From positions 248,001-312,000 of the forward strand of contig NZ_JANTHZ010000001.1 of the NCBI RefSeq assembly GCF_024752355.1: a DNA stretch of 64,000 bases, in the 5' to 3' direction. Numbering within the stretch: the first letter of the stretch is position 1; every line of letters begins with the position of its first letter. The stretch comes from Ancylobacter mangrovi (lineage in GTDB: Bacteria > Pseudomonadota > Alphaproteobacteria > Rhizobiales > Xanthobacteraceae). This document shows positions 11,506 through 19,264 of this stretch, piece after piece. Made by a program: the position numbers and the translations under genes. The notes below the pieces were generated by a model that made no database searches, had not been told where the DNA came from, and saw nothing but the letters and a program-made list of their open reading frames with translations.

Positions 11506-12600
11506 ATGATGGTCGTTCGCCTAAGTCTCGTTCCCGCCGTCGCGCTCACCGTCCTCGGTTCGGTCGGAGCCGCCAGCGCCCAGTATTATCCGGTGCAGCA
11601 GGAGCAGCCAGGATACGACGCGTCCGGCAATCCCGCGCCCGTCGAGGACGCGCAGGTGCCGGCCGCTTTCGATCCCTACGGCTCGTCCGGCAGCGCCCAG
11701 TCGCCGCAGCCGCTGCAGCAGGGGCAGGCCAATTACGCGCAGCCCGGCTATTCCCAGCCGCCGGCTGCCGGCGCCGCCCCCTCGGCCGCGCCCAGCACGG
11801 TCGCCAATGCGCCCTATGCCAATCCGTCGACGCAGCCGGCCGGCTATCCGCCGGGCGCCTATTCCGGCCAGCCGCCGGCGGGCATGGCCTCGCCCTATGG
11901 CGGGTCGCTCAGCGTGCGCACGGATTCGACCGCGCAGCAGCAGGCCGCCTACGGCCAGCCCGCCACCACCGGCTCGGTGCCGCCCGCGGATGTGAGCAAC
12001 AATTACGGCGCCAACGGTTCCAGCGTCGCCATGCTGCCGCCCGAGGACCAGCCCGAGGAAGGGCCGCCGAAGGCGCTGCCAGACTATCTGAAGCGCCAGG
12101 TGGTGGACTACGCGACCACGCAGGCGCCCGGCACCATCGTCATCGATACGCCGAACACCTACCTCTATTACGTGCTGCCCGGCGGCAAGGCCGAGCGCTA
12201 CGGCATCGGTGTCGGCCGCGAGGGCTTCACCTGGTCGGGCACGCAGAAGATCTCGGCCAAGAAGGAATGGGCCGACTGGCGTCCGCCGCCGGAGATGATC
12301 GAGCGCCAGCCCTACCTGCCGCGCTTTATGGCCGGCGGCCCGGGCAACCCGCTCGGCTCGCGCACCATGTATCTCGGCGCCACGGAATACCGCATCCACG
12401 GCACCAACCAGCCCTCGACCATCGGCAAGTTCATGTCCTCCGGCTGCATCCGCATGCTCAACGAGGATGTGCAGGACCTGTATGAGCGGGTGAAGGTCGG
12501 CACCAAGGTGGTCGTCCTGCCGGGCAACGCGCCGGCCAAGACCGCCGAGGCCCCGGCCGAGGCCACCACGGCCAGCGCGCAGGGCGTCGCCGTCCGCTGA
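11506..12600 (+). CDS. L,D-transpeptidase (YkuD/ErfK family)
   Basis: The 364-aa exported protein has a signal peptide ending GAASAQ, then about 180 residues of Pro/Gln/Ala/Tyr-rich linker, then a YkuD domain from about residue 210 (GTIVIDTPNTYLYYVLPGG). Catalytic residues are visible: His298 in YRIHGTNQP and nucleophile Cys314 in SSGCIRM. Such enzymes make 3-3 peptidoglycan cross-links or attach proteins to peptidoglycan in the periplasm. The long disordered linker probably spans the cell-wall layer. The 157-bp gap upstream shows nothing recognisable. It converges with the MOSC gene. Confidence 0.93.
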   Translation: MMVVRLSLVPAVALTVLGSVGAASAQYYPVQQEQPGYDASGNPAPVEDAQVPAAFDPYGSSGSAQSPQPLQQGQANYAQPGYSQPPAAGAAPSAAPSTVANAPYANPSTQPAGYPPGAYSGQPPAGMASPYGGSLSVRTDSTAQQQAAYGQPATTGSVPPADVSNNYGANGSSVAMLPPEDQPEEGPPKALPDYLKRQVVDYATTQAPGTIVIDTPNTYLYYVLPGGKAERYGIGVGREGFTWSGTQKISAKKEWADWRPPPEMIERQPYLPRFMAGGPGNPLGSRTMYLGATEYRIHGTNQPSTIGKFMSSGCIRMLNEDVQDLYERVKVGTKVVVLPGNAPAKTAEAPAEATTASAQGVAVR

Positions 12601-12614
12601 CCTCTGTAGAGCTT

Positions 12615-12639
12615 CGCTGAGGCGCCGCGCGCCTCAGCG
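12615..12639. terminator. Convergent hairpin between the transpeptidase and MOSC genes
   Basis: An 11-bp perfect stem (12615-12625 with 12629-12639) with a CGC loop starts 15 bp after the transpeptidase stop and overlaps the stop codon of the opposing MOSC gene. There is no T-tract, so it may act as an mRNA 3' stabiliser or weak bidirectional terminator. Confidence 0.45.
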
Positions 12640-13242
12640 CCTCCAGAGCCGCTGCGTGGGGACGCGCAGCTCGACATCGGTGCCGGCGGCGATCTCGCCG
12701 GCCCGCTCCACCCAGGCGACCAGCCCGCGCAGCCCGGCGGCCGCCTTGACGAAGGCCAGATCGAGCCCGGCCACGCCGGGACAGGCCCTCGCCACCGCCG
12801 CCCCCGCATGGCGGCACGGCGCATTCTCCCCCTCGACAGCCAGCGCCGCCCCGCCGGGGAAATGAAGCCGCGTGCCCGGCGGCAGCCATGTCAGGCGCCC
12901 CACTCCCTCCACCACCAGATTGGCGCCGATCCATTCCGGCCGGACCTCGGGAACCCCGAGGCGGCGCGCAATGGCGTCGAGCTCGTCCGGCGCCACCAGG
13001 GTGAGCTGGCGCGCATTGCGGATCGGGGTCCCGCGCGGGTACCAGGGAACGCGCGAATCAGCGGGCCGCGCATGGCCGGCATGGCGATCGCCCGGCACGC
13101 CCTCGAGCGTGAGCGGGAGGCGGGGCGCGTCGCGCGTCGCGAAGCCCTCGCCGTCGGCGATCAGCGTGCGCGCGAGCCGGGCCCGGAACCGTTGGGCGGG
13201 AAGGGTGTCCGGCTCGGCGAACAGGTCTGTGGAAGAGGACAT
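12634..13242 (-). CDS. MOSC domain-containing protein
   Basis: The 202-aa stand-alone MOSC (molybdenum cofactor sulfurase C-terminal) protein carries LEGVPGDRHAGHARPADSR near the start of the domain, RNARQLTLVAPDELDAIARRLG, an IGANLVVEG block and a conserved Cys in GENAPCRHAG, the residue expected to carry sulfur or bind the cofactor. MOSC proteins handle sulfur or nitrogen at Mo-pterin centres; YiiM and YcbX detoxify hydroxylated bases. The ATG at 13242 is chosen because upstream in-frame sequence (to 13416) has no conserved character and overlaps the hdeD promoter region. Substrate unknown. Confidence 0.83.
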   Translation of the reverse strand: MSSSTDLFAEPDTLPAQRFRARLARTLIADGEGFATRDAPRLPLTLEGVPGDRHAGHARPADSRVPWYPRGTPIRNARQLTLVAPDELDAIARRLGVPEVRPEWIGANLVVEGVGRLTWLPPGTRLHFPGGAALAVEGENAPCRHAGAAVARACPGVAGLDLAFVKAAAGLRGLVAWVERAGEIAAGTDVELRVPTQRLWRR

Positions 13243-13339
13243 GGCGGCGTTATCCCGGGTGAAGTTTTGCCCATAGGGCAATTGCGACTGTGCGGCGGCG
13301 GCGGTGGCGTTAAAGTACCTCGTCTCCATCGGCTCCACC

Positions 13340-13365
13340 GGAACCTGGACAAGGCAAAGAGCGTT
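13340..13365 (+). promoter_or_regulatory. EcfG/RpoE2-type general stress promoter of hdeD
   Basis: GGAAC at 13340-13344 and CGTT at 13362-13365 are separated by exactly 17 bp, the alphaproteobacterial general-stress sigma (EcfG) consensus. The expected start site is about 35-40 bp before the hdeD ATG. This links the downstream four-gene run to the PhyR-NepR-EcfG response. Confidence 0.72.
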
Positions 13366-13408
13366 GTGCTCGGCCGGCGTGGCGCCAGTCAGATTGAGGT
13401 CGACACCG

Positions 13409-13996
13409 ATGTCCACTCCCAGCGATTCCGTCCCCCAGACGCCGGCCGGCTCCTTCGCGAGTCATCTGAAGGAACTCCACGCCAAATGGGGGTGGTTCGT
13501 CGCCCTCGGCATCATCATGATCATTGCCGGTGTCATCGCGCTCGGCAGCTCCTACGGGCTCCTGCTCGGCACCCTCATCTCCGTCTACTATATCGGCGCG
13601 ATGATGGTGGTCGGCGGCGTCGCGCAGATCTTCCACGCCTTCTCGGTCAAGGGCTGGGGCGGCTTCCTGTTCTGGCTGCTCGACGGCATCCTCTATCTCG
13701 CCGCCGGCGCCCTCGCCTTCGCCCAGCCGGATCTCGCCGCCACCGTGCTCACCCTGCTGCTGGGCGTGGCGCTGATCGTAGGCGGCATCTTCCGCCTGAT
13801 CGCCGCGTTCCAGATGCGCCCGGCGCCCGGCTGGGGCTGGATCCTGTTCTCGGCGGTGATCGCCATCCTGCTCGGCATCGAGATCACCGTGCAGTGGCCG
13901 ATCAATTCCATGTGGATTCTGGGCCTGTTCCTCGGCGTCGATCTTCTTTTCAACGGATTTACGGTGCTGATGCTGGGGCTGGGCCTGAAGAGATGA
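13409..13996 (+). CDS. HdeD family acid-resistance membrane protein
   Basis: The 195-aa integral membrane protein has six predicted helices in three hairpins (WGWFVALGIIMIIAGVIAL, YIGAMMVVGGVAQIF, FLFWLLDGILYLAAGALA, and so on), the DUF308/HdeD pattern. E. coli HdeD supports high-density acid resistance by an unknown mechanism. The ATG at 13409 has GAGGT upstream; earlier in-frame codons lie inside the promoter. Ten bp separate its stop from the opgC start, making it first in an hdeD-opgC-SGNH-SGNH transcript. Confidence 0.85.
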   Translation: MSTPSDSVPQTPAGSFASHLKELHAKWGWFVALGIIMIIAGVIALGSSYGLLLGTLISVYYIGAMMVVGGVAQIFHAFSVKGWGGFLFWLLDGILYLAAGALAFAQPDLAATVLTLLLGVALIVGGIFRLIAAFQMRPAPGWGWILFSAVIAILLGIEITVQWPINSMWILGLFLGVDLLFNGFTVLMLGLGLKR

Positions 13997-14006
13997 GCGA
14001 GACATC

Positions 14007-15236
14007 GTGAGGCAGGGCGTCGTTCCCCGATCGATCCCTTTTGAAAAGCCGGCCGAACCCTCTCCGGGAGGGTTGCGGCCGGCGGCACCGTCGACTTTTG
14101 GCCGCTCGCCCTCCGGGGCGAGCGGTCGGGACCTGCGCCTCGACCTGTTCCGGGGGCTGGCGCTGTGGTTCATCTTCCTGAACCACATCCCGAACAACGT
14201 GGTGAACTGGATCACCAACCGGAATTTCGGCTTCTCCGACGCCACCGAGATCTTCGTCTTCATCTCCGGCTACACCGCCGCCATGGTGTATGGCCGTGAG
14301 CTGGAGCGCTCGGGCATGATCGTCACCTCGGCGCGTATCCTGCGGCGGGCCTGGCAGCTCTACGTCGCCTTCCTGCTGCTGTTCGTCATCTACCTCGCCG
14401 AGATTTCCTACGTCGTCGGCAGCTTCTCCAACCCGCTCTATGCGGAGGAGATGGGCGCGCTGCAGTTCCTAGCCGAGCCGAACGTGGCGCTGGTCGAGGC
14501 GCTGATGCTGAAGTTCCGCCCGGCCAACATGGACGTGCTGCCGCTCTACATCGTGCTGCTGGCCACCTTCCCCGCCGTGCTGTGGGCGCTGAAGCGCCGA
14601 CCCGACCTCACGCTCGGCGCCTCGTTCCTGCTCTGGCTGGCGGCGGGGCACTGGGGCATCAACCTGCCGGCCTATCCGGACGACCGGATGTGGTTCTTCA
14701 ATCCCTTCGCCTGGCAGTTCCTGTTCACCTTCGGCGGCTGGTGCGGGCTCGGCGGCAGCGACCGGCTCGCGGGGCTGGTGCATTCGCGCGTCGTGCTGGC
14801 GCTGGCGACGGTCTATCTGCTGGTTTCGCTGCTTGTGGTGGTGAGCTGGTGGTGGTCGCCGCTCGAAGGGCTGGTGCCGGAATCGGTCGGCGAAATCATC
14901 TATCCGATCAGCAAGACCGACCTCGCGCCGCTGCGCCTGCTGCATTTCCTCGCCCTCGCCGTGGTGGTGGTGAAGCTGGTGCCGGTCGACCTGCCGGCGC
15001 TGCGCTCGATCTGGCTGCGGCCGATGATCCTGTGCGGCCAGCACTCGCTGGAGATCTTCTGCTTCGGCGTGTTCCTGTCCTTCGCGGCGCATTTCGTGCT
15101 CAACGAGGTCACCGGGACGCTCGCCATGCAGTTCGCGCTCAGCGGAATCGGCATCGTTCTAATGATTTCTCTTTCCGCGATGCTGTCGTGGTATGGTCGC
15201 ATCGAGCGCGAGATTGCCGCGCGGAGACATCGCTGA
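14007..15236 (+). CDS. opgC: OpgC family membrane acyl/succinyltransferase
   Basis: The 409-aa polytopic protein (about ten helices) is of the OpgC family, which transfers succinyl groups to osmoregulated periplasmic glucans. The diagnostic start RDLRLDLFRGLALWFIFLNH begins at residue 41, followed by IPNNVVNWIT and GFSDATEIFVFISGYTAA. Before it lie 40 Pro/Ser-rich residues encoded by two strong palindromes; GTG 14007 is the first in-frame start and no good start exists close to the domain. Downstream SGNH genes suggest a relay in which OpgC moves acyl groups across the membrane. Substrate glycan not known; no opgG/H in the window. Confidence 0.87.
   Translation: MRQGVVPRSIPFEKPAEPSPGGLRPAAPSTFGRSPSGASGRDLRLDLFRGLALWFIFLNHIPNNVVNWITNRNFGFSDATEIFVFISGYTAAMVYGRELERSGMIVTSARILRRAWQLYVAFLLLFVIYLAEISYVVGSFSNPLYAEEMGALQFLAEPNVALVEALMLKFRPANMDVLPLYIVLLATFPAVLWALKRRPDLTLGASFLLWLAAGHWGINLPAYPDDRMWFFNPFAWQFLFTFGGWCGLGGSDRLAGLVHSRVVLALATVYLLVSLLVVVSWWWSPLEGLVPESVGEIIYPISKTDLAPLRLLHFLALAVVVVKLVPVDLPALRSIWLRPMILCGQHSLEIFCFGVFLSFAAHFVLNEVTGTLAMQFALSGIGIVLMISLSAMLSWYGRIEREIAARRHR
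14048..14125. repeat. Two tandem strong palindromes inside the 5' end of opgC
   Basis: The first hairpin pairs 14048-14062 with 14068-14083 (15 bp, one bulged G, 5-nt loop). The second pairs 14102-14110 with 14117-14125 (9 bp perfect, 6-nt loop). Both fall in the non-conserved leader codons of opgC. They look like an intergenic repeat element absorbed into the reading frame, or a translational attenuator. Confidence 0.6.
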
Positions 15237-15250
15237 ACGCGCGGTTCACT

Positions 15251-16174
15251 GTGAAACGCTGGAAGCTGGGTGGAGTTCTCGCGCTGAGCCTGACCCTGAC
15301 GGGCGGCTCGGTCGCGTATGCGGCCAAGGAGAAGGTCTGCGCGGCGCCCTCTGCGCTGACCCAGGCCGGGTTCGCCCTGCCGCGTCTCGCCAAGGCTCTC
15401 AGCGGCAAGCTGCCCGCCGGCGCCGACAAGACCGTGAGCGCGGACAAGTCGCTCGTCGCCGACAAGGCGTCCGCCGGCGCCTCCCTCGACGGCAAATCTC
15501 TCTCCGAAAAGCCGCTCGCCGAAAAGGCGCTGGCGGAAAAAGCGCTTGCCGAAGGTCCGCCGACCTCGATCCTGGTGCTCAACAGCGCCACCCCGAAGAA
15601 GAAGGCGTCCAAGCCGGGCGCCGAGAAGGACACGACGCCGCGCAGCTTCCCGAGCTTCATCGAGGAGCGGCTGCGCGAGCGCTATCCCGACCGCAACATC
15701 GTGCTCACCACGCAGAACCGGCCCCGCGCCACCGCGCAGGCGATCCTCGCCGGGCTGCCCAAGCTGCTCGAGCAGACGCGCCCCGCACTGATGATCTGGC
15801 AGACCGGCACCTATGACGCCATCCTCGGCGCCGACACCGCCGAATTCTCGACGGCGGTGGAGACCGGCATCGCGCTCGCCCACGCCGCGGGAGCGGACGT
15901 GCTGATCGTCAGCCCGCAATACTCGCCGCGCACCGCCTTCGCCTTCGACGTCGCGCCCTACAACAACGCCCTGCGCTGGGCGACGCGCACGGCCCGCGTG
16001 CCGTTCTTCGACCGCTACGACGTGATGCAGTTCTGGGACGAGGAAGGCATTTTCGACTTCGACCTGTCGCGCCCCTCGCCCTCGATGTTCGAGGACGTGC
16101 ATCGCTGCATCGGACGGCTTATGGTGGGCATGATCGTCGACGGCGTCGGCATGCGAACGCTCGGCGCCCGCTGA
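15251..16174 (+). CDS. Exported divergent SGNH-hydrolase-like protein
   Basis: The 307-aa protein starts at GTG 15251, 14 bp after opgC, with a signal peptide (MKRWKLGGVLALSLTLTGGS, cleavage near AYAA). Residues about 57-102 are a charged Ala/Lys/Asp/Leu/Ser linker containing near-repeats of ADKS and AEKAL. The rest aligns with the next gene's SGNH fold, but the catalytic blocks are altered. Block I reads LNSATP instead of a GDS-like motif, block III has IWQTGTYDA without the usual Asn, and block V reads FEDVH with Glu in place of Asp. It may be a degenerate esterase or a binding partner for OpgC. Confidence 0.7.
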   Translation: MKRWKLGGVLALSLTLTGGSVAYAAKEKVCAAPSALTQAGFALPRLAKALSGKLPAGADKTVSADKSLVADKASAGASLDGKSLSEKPLAEKALAEKALAEGPPTSILVLNSATPKKKASKPGAEKDTTPRSFPSFIEERLRERYPDRNIVLTTQNRPRATAQAILAGLPKLLEQTRPALMIWQTGTYDAILGADTAEFSTAVETGIALAHAAGADVLIVSPQYSPRTAFAFDVAPYNNALRWATRTARVPFFDRYDVMQFWDEEGIFDFDLSRPSPSMFEDVHRCIGRLMVGMIVDGVGMRTLGAR

Positions 16175-16204
16175 GCCCGACGGAAGGAGGCACGGACCGA
16201 CCAC

Positions 16205-17092
16205 ATGCGCCGCTCCCGCCTCCCCGCCCCCGCCCGACATCCCGCTCCCGTCATCCGCCTCGCCGCCGGCCTCGCGCTCGGCCTGGGGCTGCTGGGCACG
16301 CCGGCGCGCGCCGCCGGCCCGCTGCCGATCGCCTGCCCGGCGGTCGGCACCCACATGAAGCTCGCCTCCCCGCTCGCCCGCACCGCCGCCCGGCTGCGCG
16401 CCGGCGAGCCGGTGGTGATCGTCGCCTTCGGCTCCTCGTCCACCGCCGGCGCCGGGGCCACCTCGCCTGAGGCGAGCTATCCGAGCCGGCTGCAGGCGAC
16501 GCTGCGCGAGCGCTTCCCGCAGGCGCGCATCGCGGTCCTCAACCGCGGCGTCAACGGGCAGGACCTGCCGGAGATGCTGAAGCGCTTCGACCGCGACGTC
16601 GCGCCGCTCAAGCCGACGCTGGTGCTGTGGCAGGCCGGGGTCAACGCGCTGTTCCGCGCCAACGGCCTCGCCAATGCGGACGCCCAATGGCACGAGGCGA
16701 TCGCCCGGGTGCGGGCCATCGACGCCGACCTCGTGCTGATCGACCCACAATATGCCCCGCGCGTGCTCGGCGACGCCGATAGCGGGCCGATGGTGAAGCT
16801 GATCGACGACATCGCCCGCGAGGAAGGGGTGGACGTCTATCACCGCTTCGCGCTGATGCGCGGCTGGCACGAGAGCGCCGGCATGGCGTTCGACGCCTTC
16901 CTGTGGAAGGACAAGTTCCACATGAACGACTGGGGCTACAACTGCTTCGCCCAGGATCTCGGCGAGGCGATGGTCGCCAATATCGACGCCCAGCAGCGCT
17001 CGGCCGACGTTTCGCCGGGCGTGACCGTGCCCGTCACCCTGTCGCATCCCGCCACGACGAACGCGCTGCTCGGGGCCGACCCGCGGCCCTGA
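16205..17092 (+). CDS. Exported SGNH/GDSL hydrolase
   Basis: The 295-aa protein has a signal peptide (cleavage near ARA/AGP) and intact SGNH blocks: FGSSSTAGAG (nucleophile Ser near 78), RGVNGQDL, WQAGVNALF with Asn147, and the Asp/His pair in KDKFHMNDWGY. Such enzymes are esterases or O-acyltransferases acting on periplasmic glycans. A strong GGAAGGAGG SD precedes the ATG, 30 bp after the divergent SGNH gene. As last gene behind opgC it plausibly trims or transfers acyl groups on the same glycan. Confidence 0.82.
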   Translation: MRRSRLPAPARHPAPVIRLAAGLALGLGLLGTPARAAGPLPIACPAVGTHMKLASPLARTAARLRAGEPVVIVAFGSSSTAGAGATSPEASYPSRLQATLRERFPQARIAVLNRGVNGQDLPEMLKRFDRDVAPLKPTLVLWQAGVNALFRANGLANADAQWHEAIARVRAIDADLVLIDPQYAPRVLGDADSGPMVKLIDDIAREEGVDVYHRFALMRGWHESAGMAFDAFLWKDKFHMNDWGYNCFAQDLGEAMVANIDAQQRSADVSPGVTVPVTLSHPATTNALLGADPRP

Positions 17093-17111
17093 CACGTCAA
17101 GCCCTGATGCT

Positions 17112-17792
17112 TCAGGACGTCACCAGCGCCAGCGCGAAGCCGTCATAGCCCTTGACCCCCACGGTCTGCAGGGCGGTCGCGTCGACGCGCGGCTCGCCGG
17201 CGAGCCATTCGAAGGTCGCGCGCGCGCCCTTCACCCGCGGATCGTCATTGCCCGCCTCGATGACCGCGCCGTCGCGCACCACATTGTCGGCGACGATCAC
17301 CGTGCCCACCCGCGCGAGGCGCAGCGCCGCCTTGAGGTAGTTCACGTTGTTCGGCTTGTCGGCGTCGATGAAGACGAAGTCGAACGGCGCCACGCGCTCG
17401 GCCTGCAGCTCGGCGAGGCTGTCGAGCGCGGCCCCGACGCGCAGCTCGACCTGCCGGCCGAAACCCGCATCGTCGAGGTTCCTGCGCGCCACCTCGGCAT
17501 GGGCGCGGTCATATTCGAGCGTGACGAGACGCCCGTCCTTCGGCAGCGCGCGGGCCAGCCAGATGGTCGAGTAGCCGCCCAGCGTGCCGATCTCGAGGAT
17601 GCGCCGGGCGCCCATCATGCGCGCGAGCAGCATGAGCAGCTTGCCCTGATTGGGCGCGACGTTGATCGGCGGCAGGCCGGAGATCTCGCTCACCGCCAGC
17701 GCACCGTCGAGCGCGCGGTCGGCAGGCACGAGATGGCTGTCGATATAGGCGTCGACCGCCTGCCACAGGGCCGGATCGGAGGATGTCGCCAT
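17112..17792 (-). CDS. O-methyltransferase (class I SAM, COMT/YrrM-like)
   Basis: The 226-aa soluble methyltransferase carries the family signatures: NVAPNQGKLLMLLARMMGARRILEIGT gives the SAM-binding GxxxGYST loop (GTLGGYSTIW), followed by LEYDRAHAEVARRNL, FDFVFIDADKPNNVNYL (metal-binding Asp) and TVIVADNVVRDG. These enzymes methylate small catechol-like or hydroxylated substrates; the actual substrate is unknown. ATG 17792 has GGGG at good spacing; ATG 17807 is the alternative. It converges with the SGNH gene and is preceded by a small hypothetical gene on the same strand. Confidence 0.88.
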   Translation of the reverse strand: MATSSDPALWQAVDAYIDSHLVPADRALDGALAVSEISGLPPINVAPNQGKLLMLLARMMGARRILEIGTLGGYSTIWLARALPKDGRLVTLEYDRAHAEVARRNLDDAGFGRQVELRVGAALDSLAELQAERVAPFDFVFIDADKPNNVNYLKAALRLARVGTVIVADNVVRDGAVIEAGNDDPRVKGARATFEWLAGEPRVDATALQTVGVKGYDGFALALVTS

Positions 17793-17865
17793 GGCGCGAA
17801 GCCCCATTCTTCGGCGTGTCGTGCGGGTCGCCGACCCTCATCGGCCGGCGCTCACGCAGGCCGGT

Positions 17866-18150
17866 TCACGCGTCGCCCTTGCCGGAGAAGGCGCCGCCGA
17901 AGCGGCGGATCACCGCTTCGCGGGCGGCGATCACCCGGCGCTCGTAATCTTCCGCCATCGGCTCGGTGAGCACGCTCTCGAGCCCGGCGAGCAGCGCCCA
18001 GAGCGCGGGAATCTCCGCCTCGTCCTCGACGAAGTCGGCGAGCGTCTCGCCATCCGCGTCGTCGACGTTGCGCGAGAGAAACTCAAAAAGGACGACCGCC
18101 ACCGAACGGTCGATCACCAGAGTGACTTCGTCGTTTGCCGGCCCGGTCAT
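17866..18150 (-). CDS. Conserved-looking hypothetical protein, 94 aa
   Basis: This small acidic soluble protein is not recognised by family. It has a strand-like start (VTLVIDRSVAVVLFEFLSR), an acidic middle (DDADGETLADFVEDEAEIPALW) and a helical end (DYERRVIAAREAVIRRF). There is no signal peptide, membrane segment or metal motif. It reads with the same codon bias as real genes here and sits 73 bp upstream of the O-methyltransferase on the same strand, so the two may be co-transcribed. Confidence 0.65.
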   Translation of the reverse strand: MTGPANDEVTLVIDRSVAVVLFEFLSRNVDDADGETLADFVEDEAEIPALWALLAGLESVLTEPMAEDYERRVIAAREAVIRRFGGAFSGKGDA

Positions 18151-18307
18151 ATCCGCGTCCCCTTTATGCGCCGCTTTTCCATCCTATCGATCCATGTCGC
18201 CCTGAACACAAGCGCCCCGTGGGTGCGCCGTGAACAGGGGGAAGGATACGGGGTTGCAATCGCGCCGGAGGCATGCTGTCGCTCGGGCGTTCAGGGGGAG
18301 ATGCGAC

Positions 18308-19249
18308 ATGGCGGCAGCGGACGAACTGAAAACCGTGCGGGACTTCGTGCGCTACGCGGTCAGCCGCTTCAGCGCGGCGGACCTTGCCTTCGGCCACGGC
18401 ACGACCAACGCGCTCGACGAGGCCGCCTTCATGGTGCTGGAAGCGCTGCACCTGCCGGTGGACGACCTCACGCCATGGCTCGACGCGCGGCTGACGGGCG
18501 AGGAGCGCGCGAATATCGCCGGCCTCATCGAGCGCCGCTGCGAGAGCCGCGAGCCGGCGGCCTATCTGCTCGGCAAGACCTATATACGCGGCGTGCCGTT
18601 CAGGAGCGACCGGCGGGCCATCGTGCCGCGCTCCTTCATCGGCGAGCTGATGGCGAGCGAGCTGTTCGGCGGCGCGGGCTTCTCGCTGATCGAGGACCCG
18701 GATGCGATCGGCCGGGTGCTGGACCTGTGCACCGGCTCGGGCTGCCTCGCCATCCTGGCGGCAATGACCTTCCCCGACGCGCAGGTCGAGGCCGTTGACA
18801 TCTCGCCCGAAGCGCTCTCGCTCGCGGCGGAGAACGTCGCCATGCACGAGATGGGCGAGCGCGTCAGCCTGATCGAGGGCGACCTGTTCGCCCCGCTGAC
18901 CGGGCGGCTCTACGACCTCGTCATCACCAACCCGCCCTATGTGGACGCGCAGGCGATGGCCGAGCTGCCGGCCGAATACCGCCACGAGCCGAGCCTCGCC
19001 TTCGCCGGCGGGCCGGACGGGCTCGACATCGTGCGCCGCATCCTGAAGGAAGCGCCGGCCTATCTCTCCCCGCGCGGCGGGCTGATCTGCGAGATCGGTA
19101 CGGGCAAGGAAATCCTCGAGGCGGAATACCCGACGCTGCCCTTCCTGTGGCTCGACACCGAGGACAGCGAGGGCGAGGTGTTCTGGCTTTCCGCCCGCGA
19201 CCTCGGCGTCGGCAAGGATCTGAGGGTGATCAGCCGCATGCCGCGGTGA
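18308..19249 (+). CDS. prmB: PrmB, ribosomal protein L3 N5-glutamine methyltransferase
   Basis: The 313-aa protein uses SAM to methylate the side chain of a conserved Gln in ribosomal protein L3. The N-terminal helical substrate domain (residues 1-110) precedes a methyltransferase domain with VLDLCTGSGCLAILAA, VEAVDISPEALSLAAENV and the glutamine-binding NPPY at 208-211. The PrmB-type LGKTYIRGVPF/VPRSFIGEL segment separates it from PrmC, which acts on release factors. The ATG at 18308 has AGGGGGA before it. The 155 bp upstream contain no other gene. Confidence 0.92.
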   Translation: MAAADELKTVRDFVRYAVSRFSAADLAFGHGTTNALDEAAFMVLEALHLPVDDLTPWLDARLTGEERANIAGLIERRCESREPAAYLLGKTYIRGVPFRSDRRAIVPRSFIGELMASELFGGAGFSLIEDPDAIGRVLDLCTGSGCLAILAAMTFPDAQVEAVDISPEALSLAAENVAMHEMGERVSLIEGDLFAPLTGRLYDLVITNPPYVDAQAMAELPAEYRHEPSLAFAGGPDGLDIVRRILKEAPAYLSPRGGLICEIGTGKEILEAEYPTLPFLWLDTEDSEGEVFWLSARDLGVGKDLRVISRMPR

Positions 19250-19264
19250 CGCGCCGCTGCGCCC

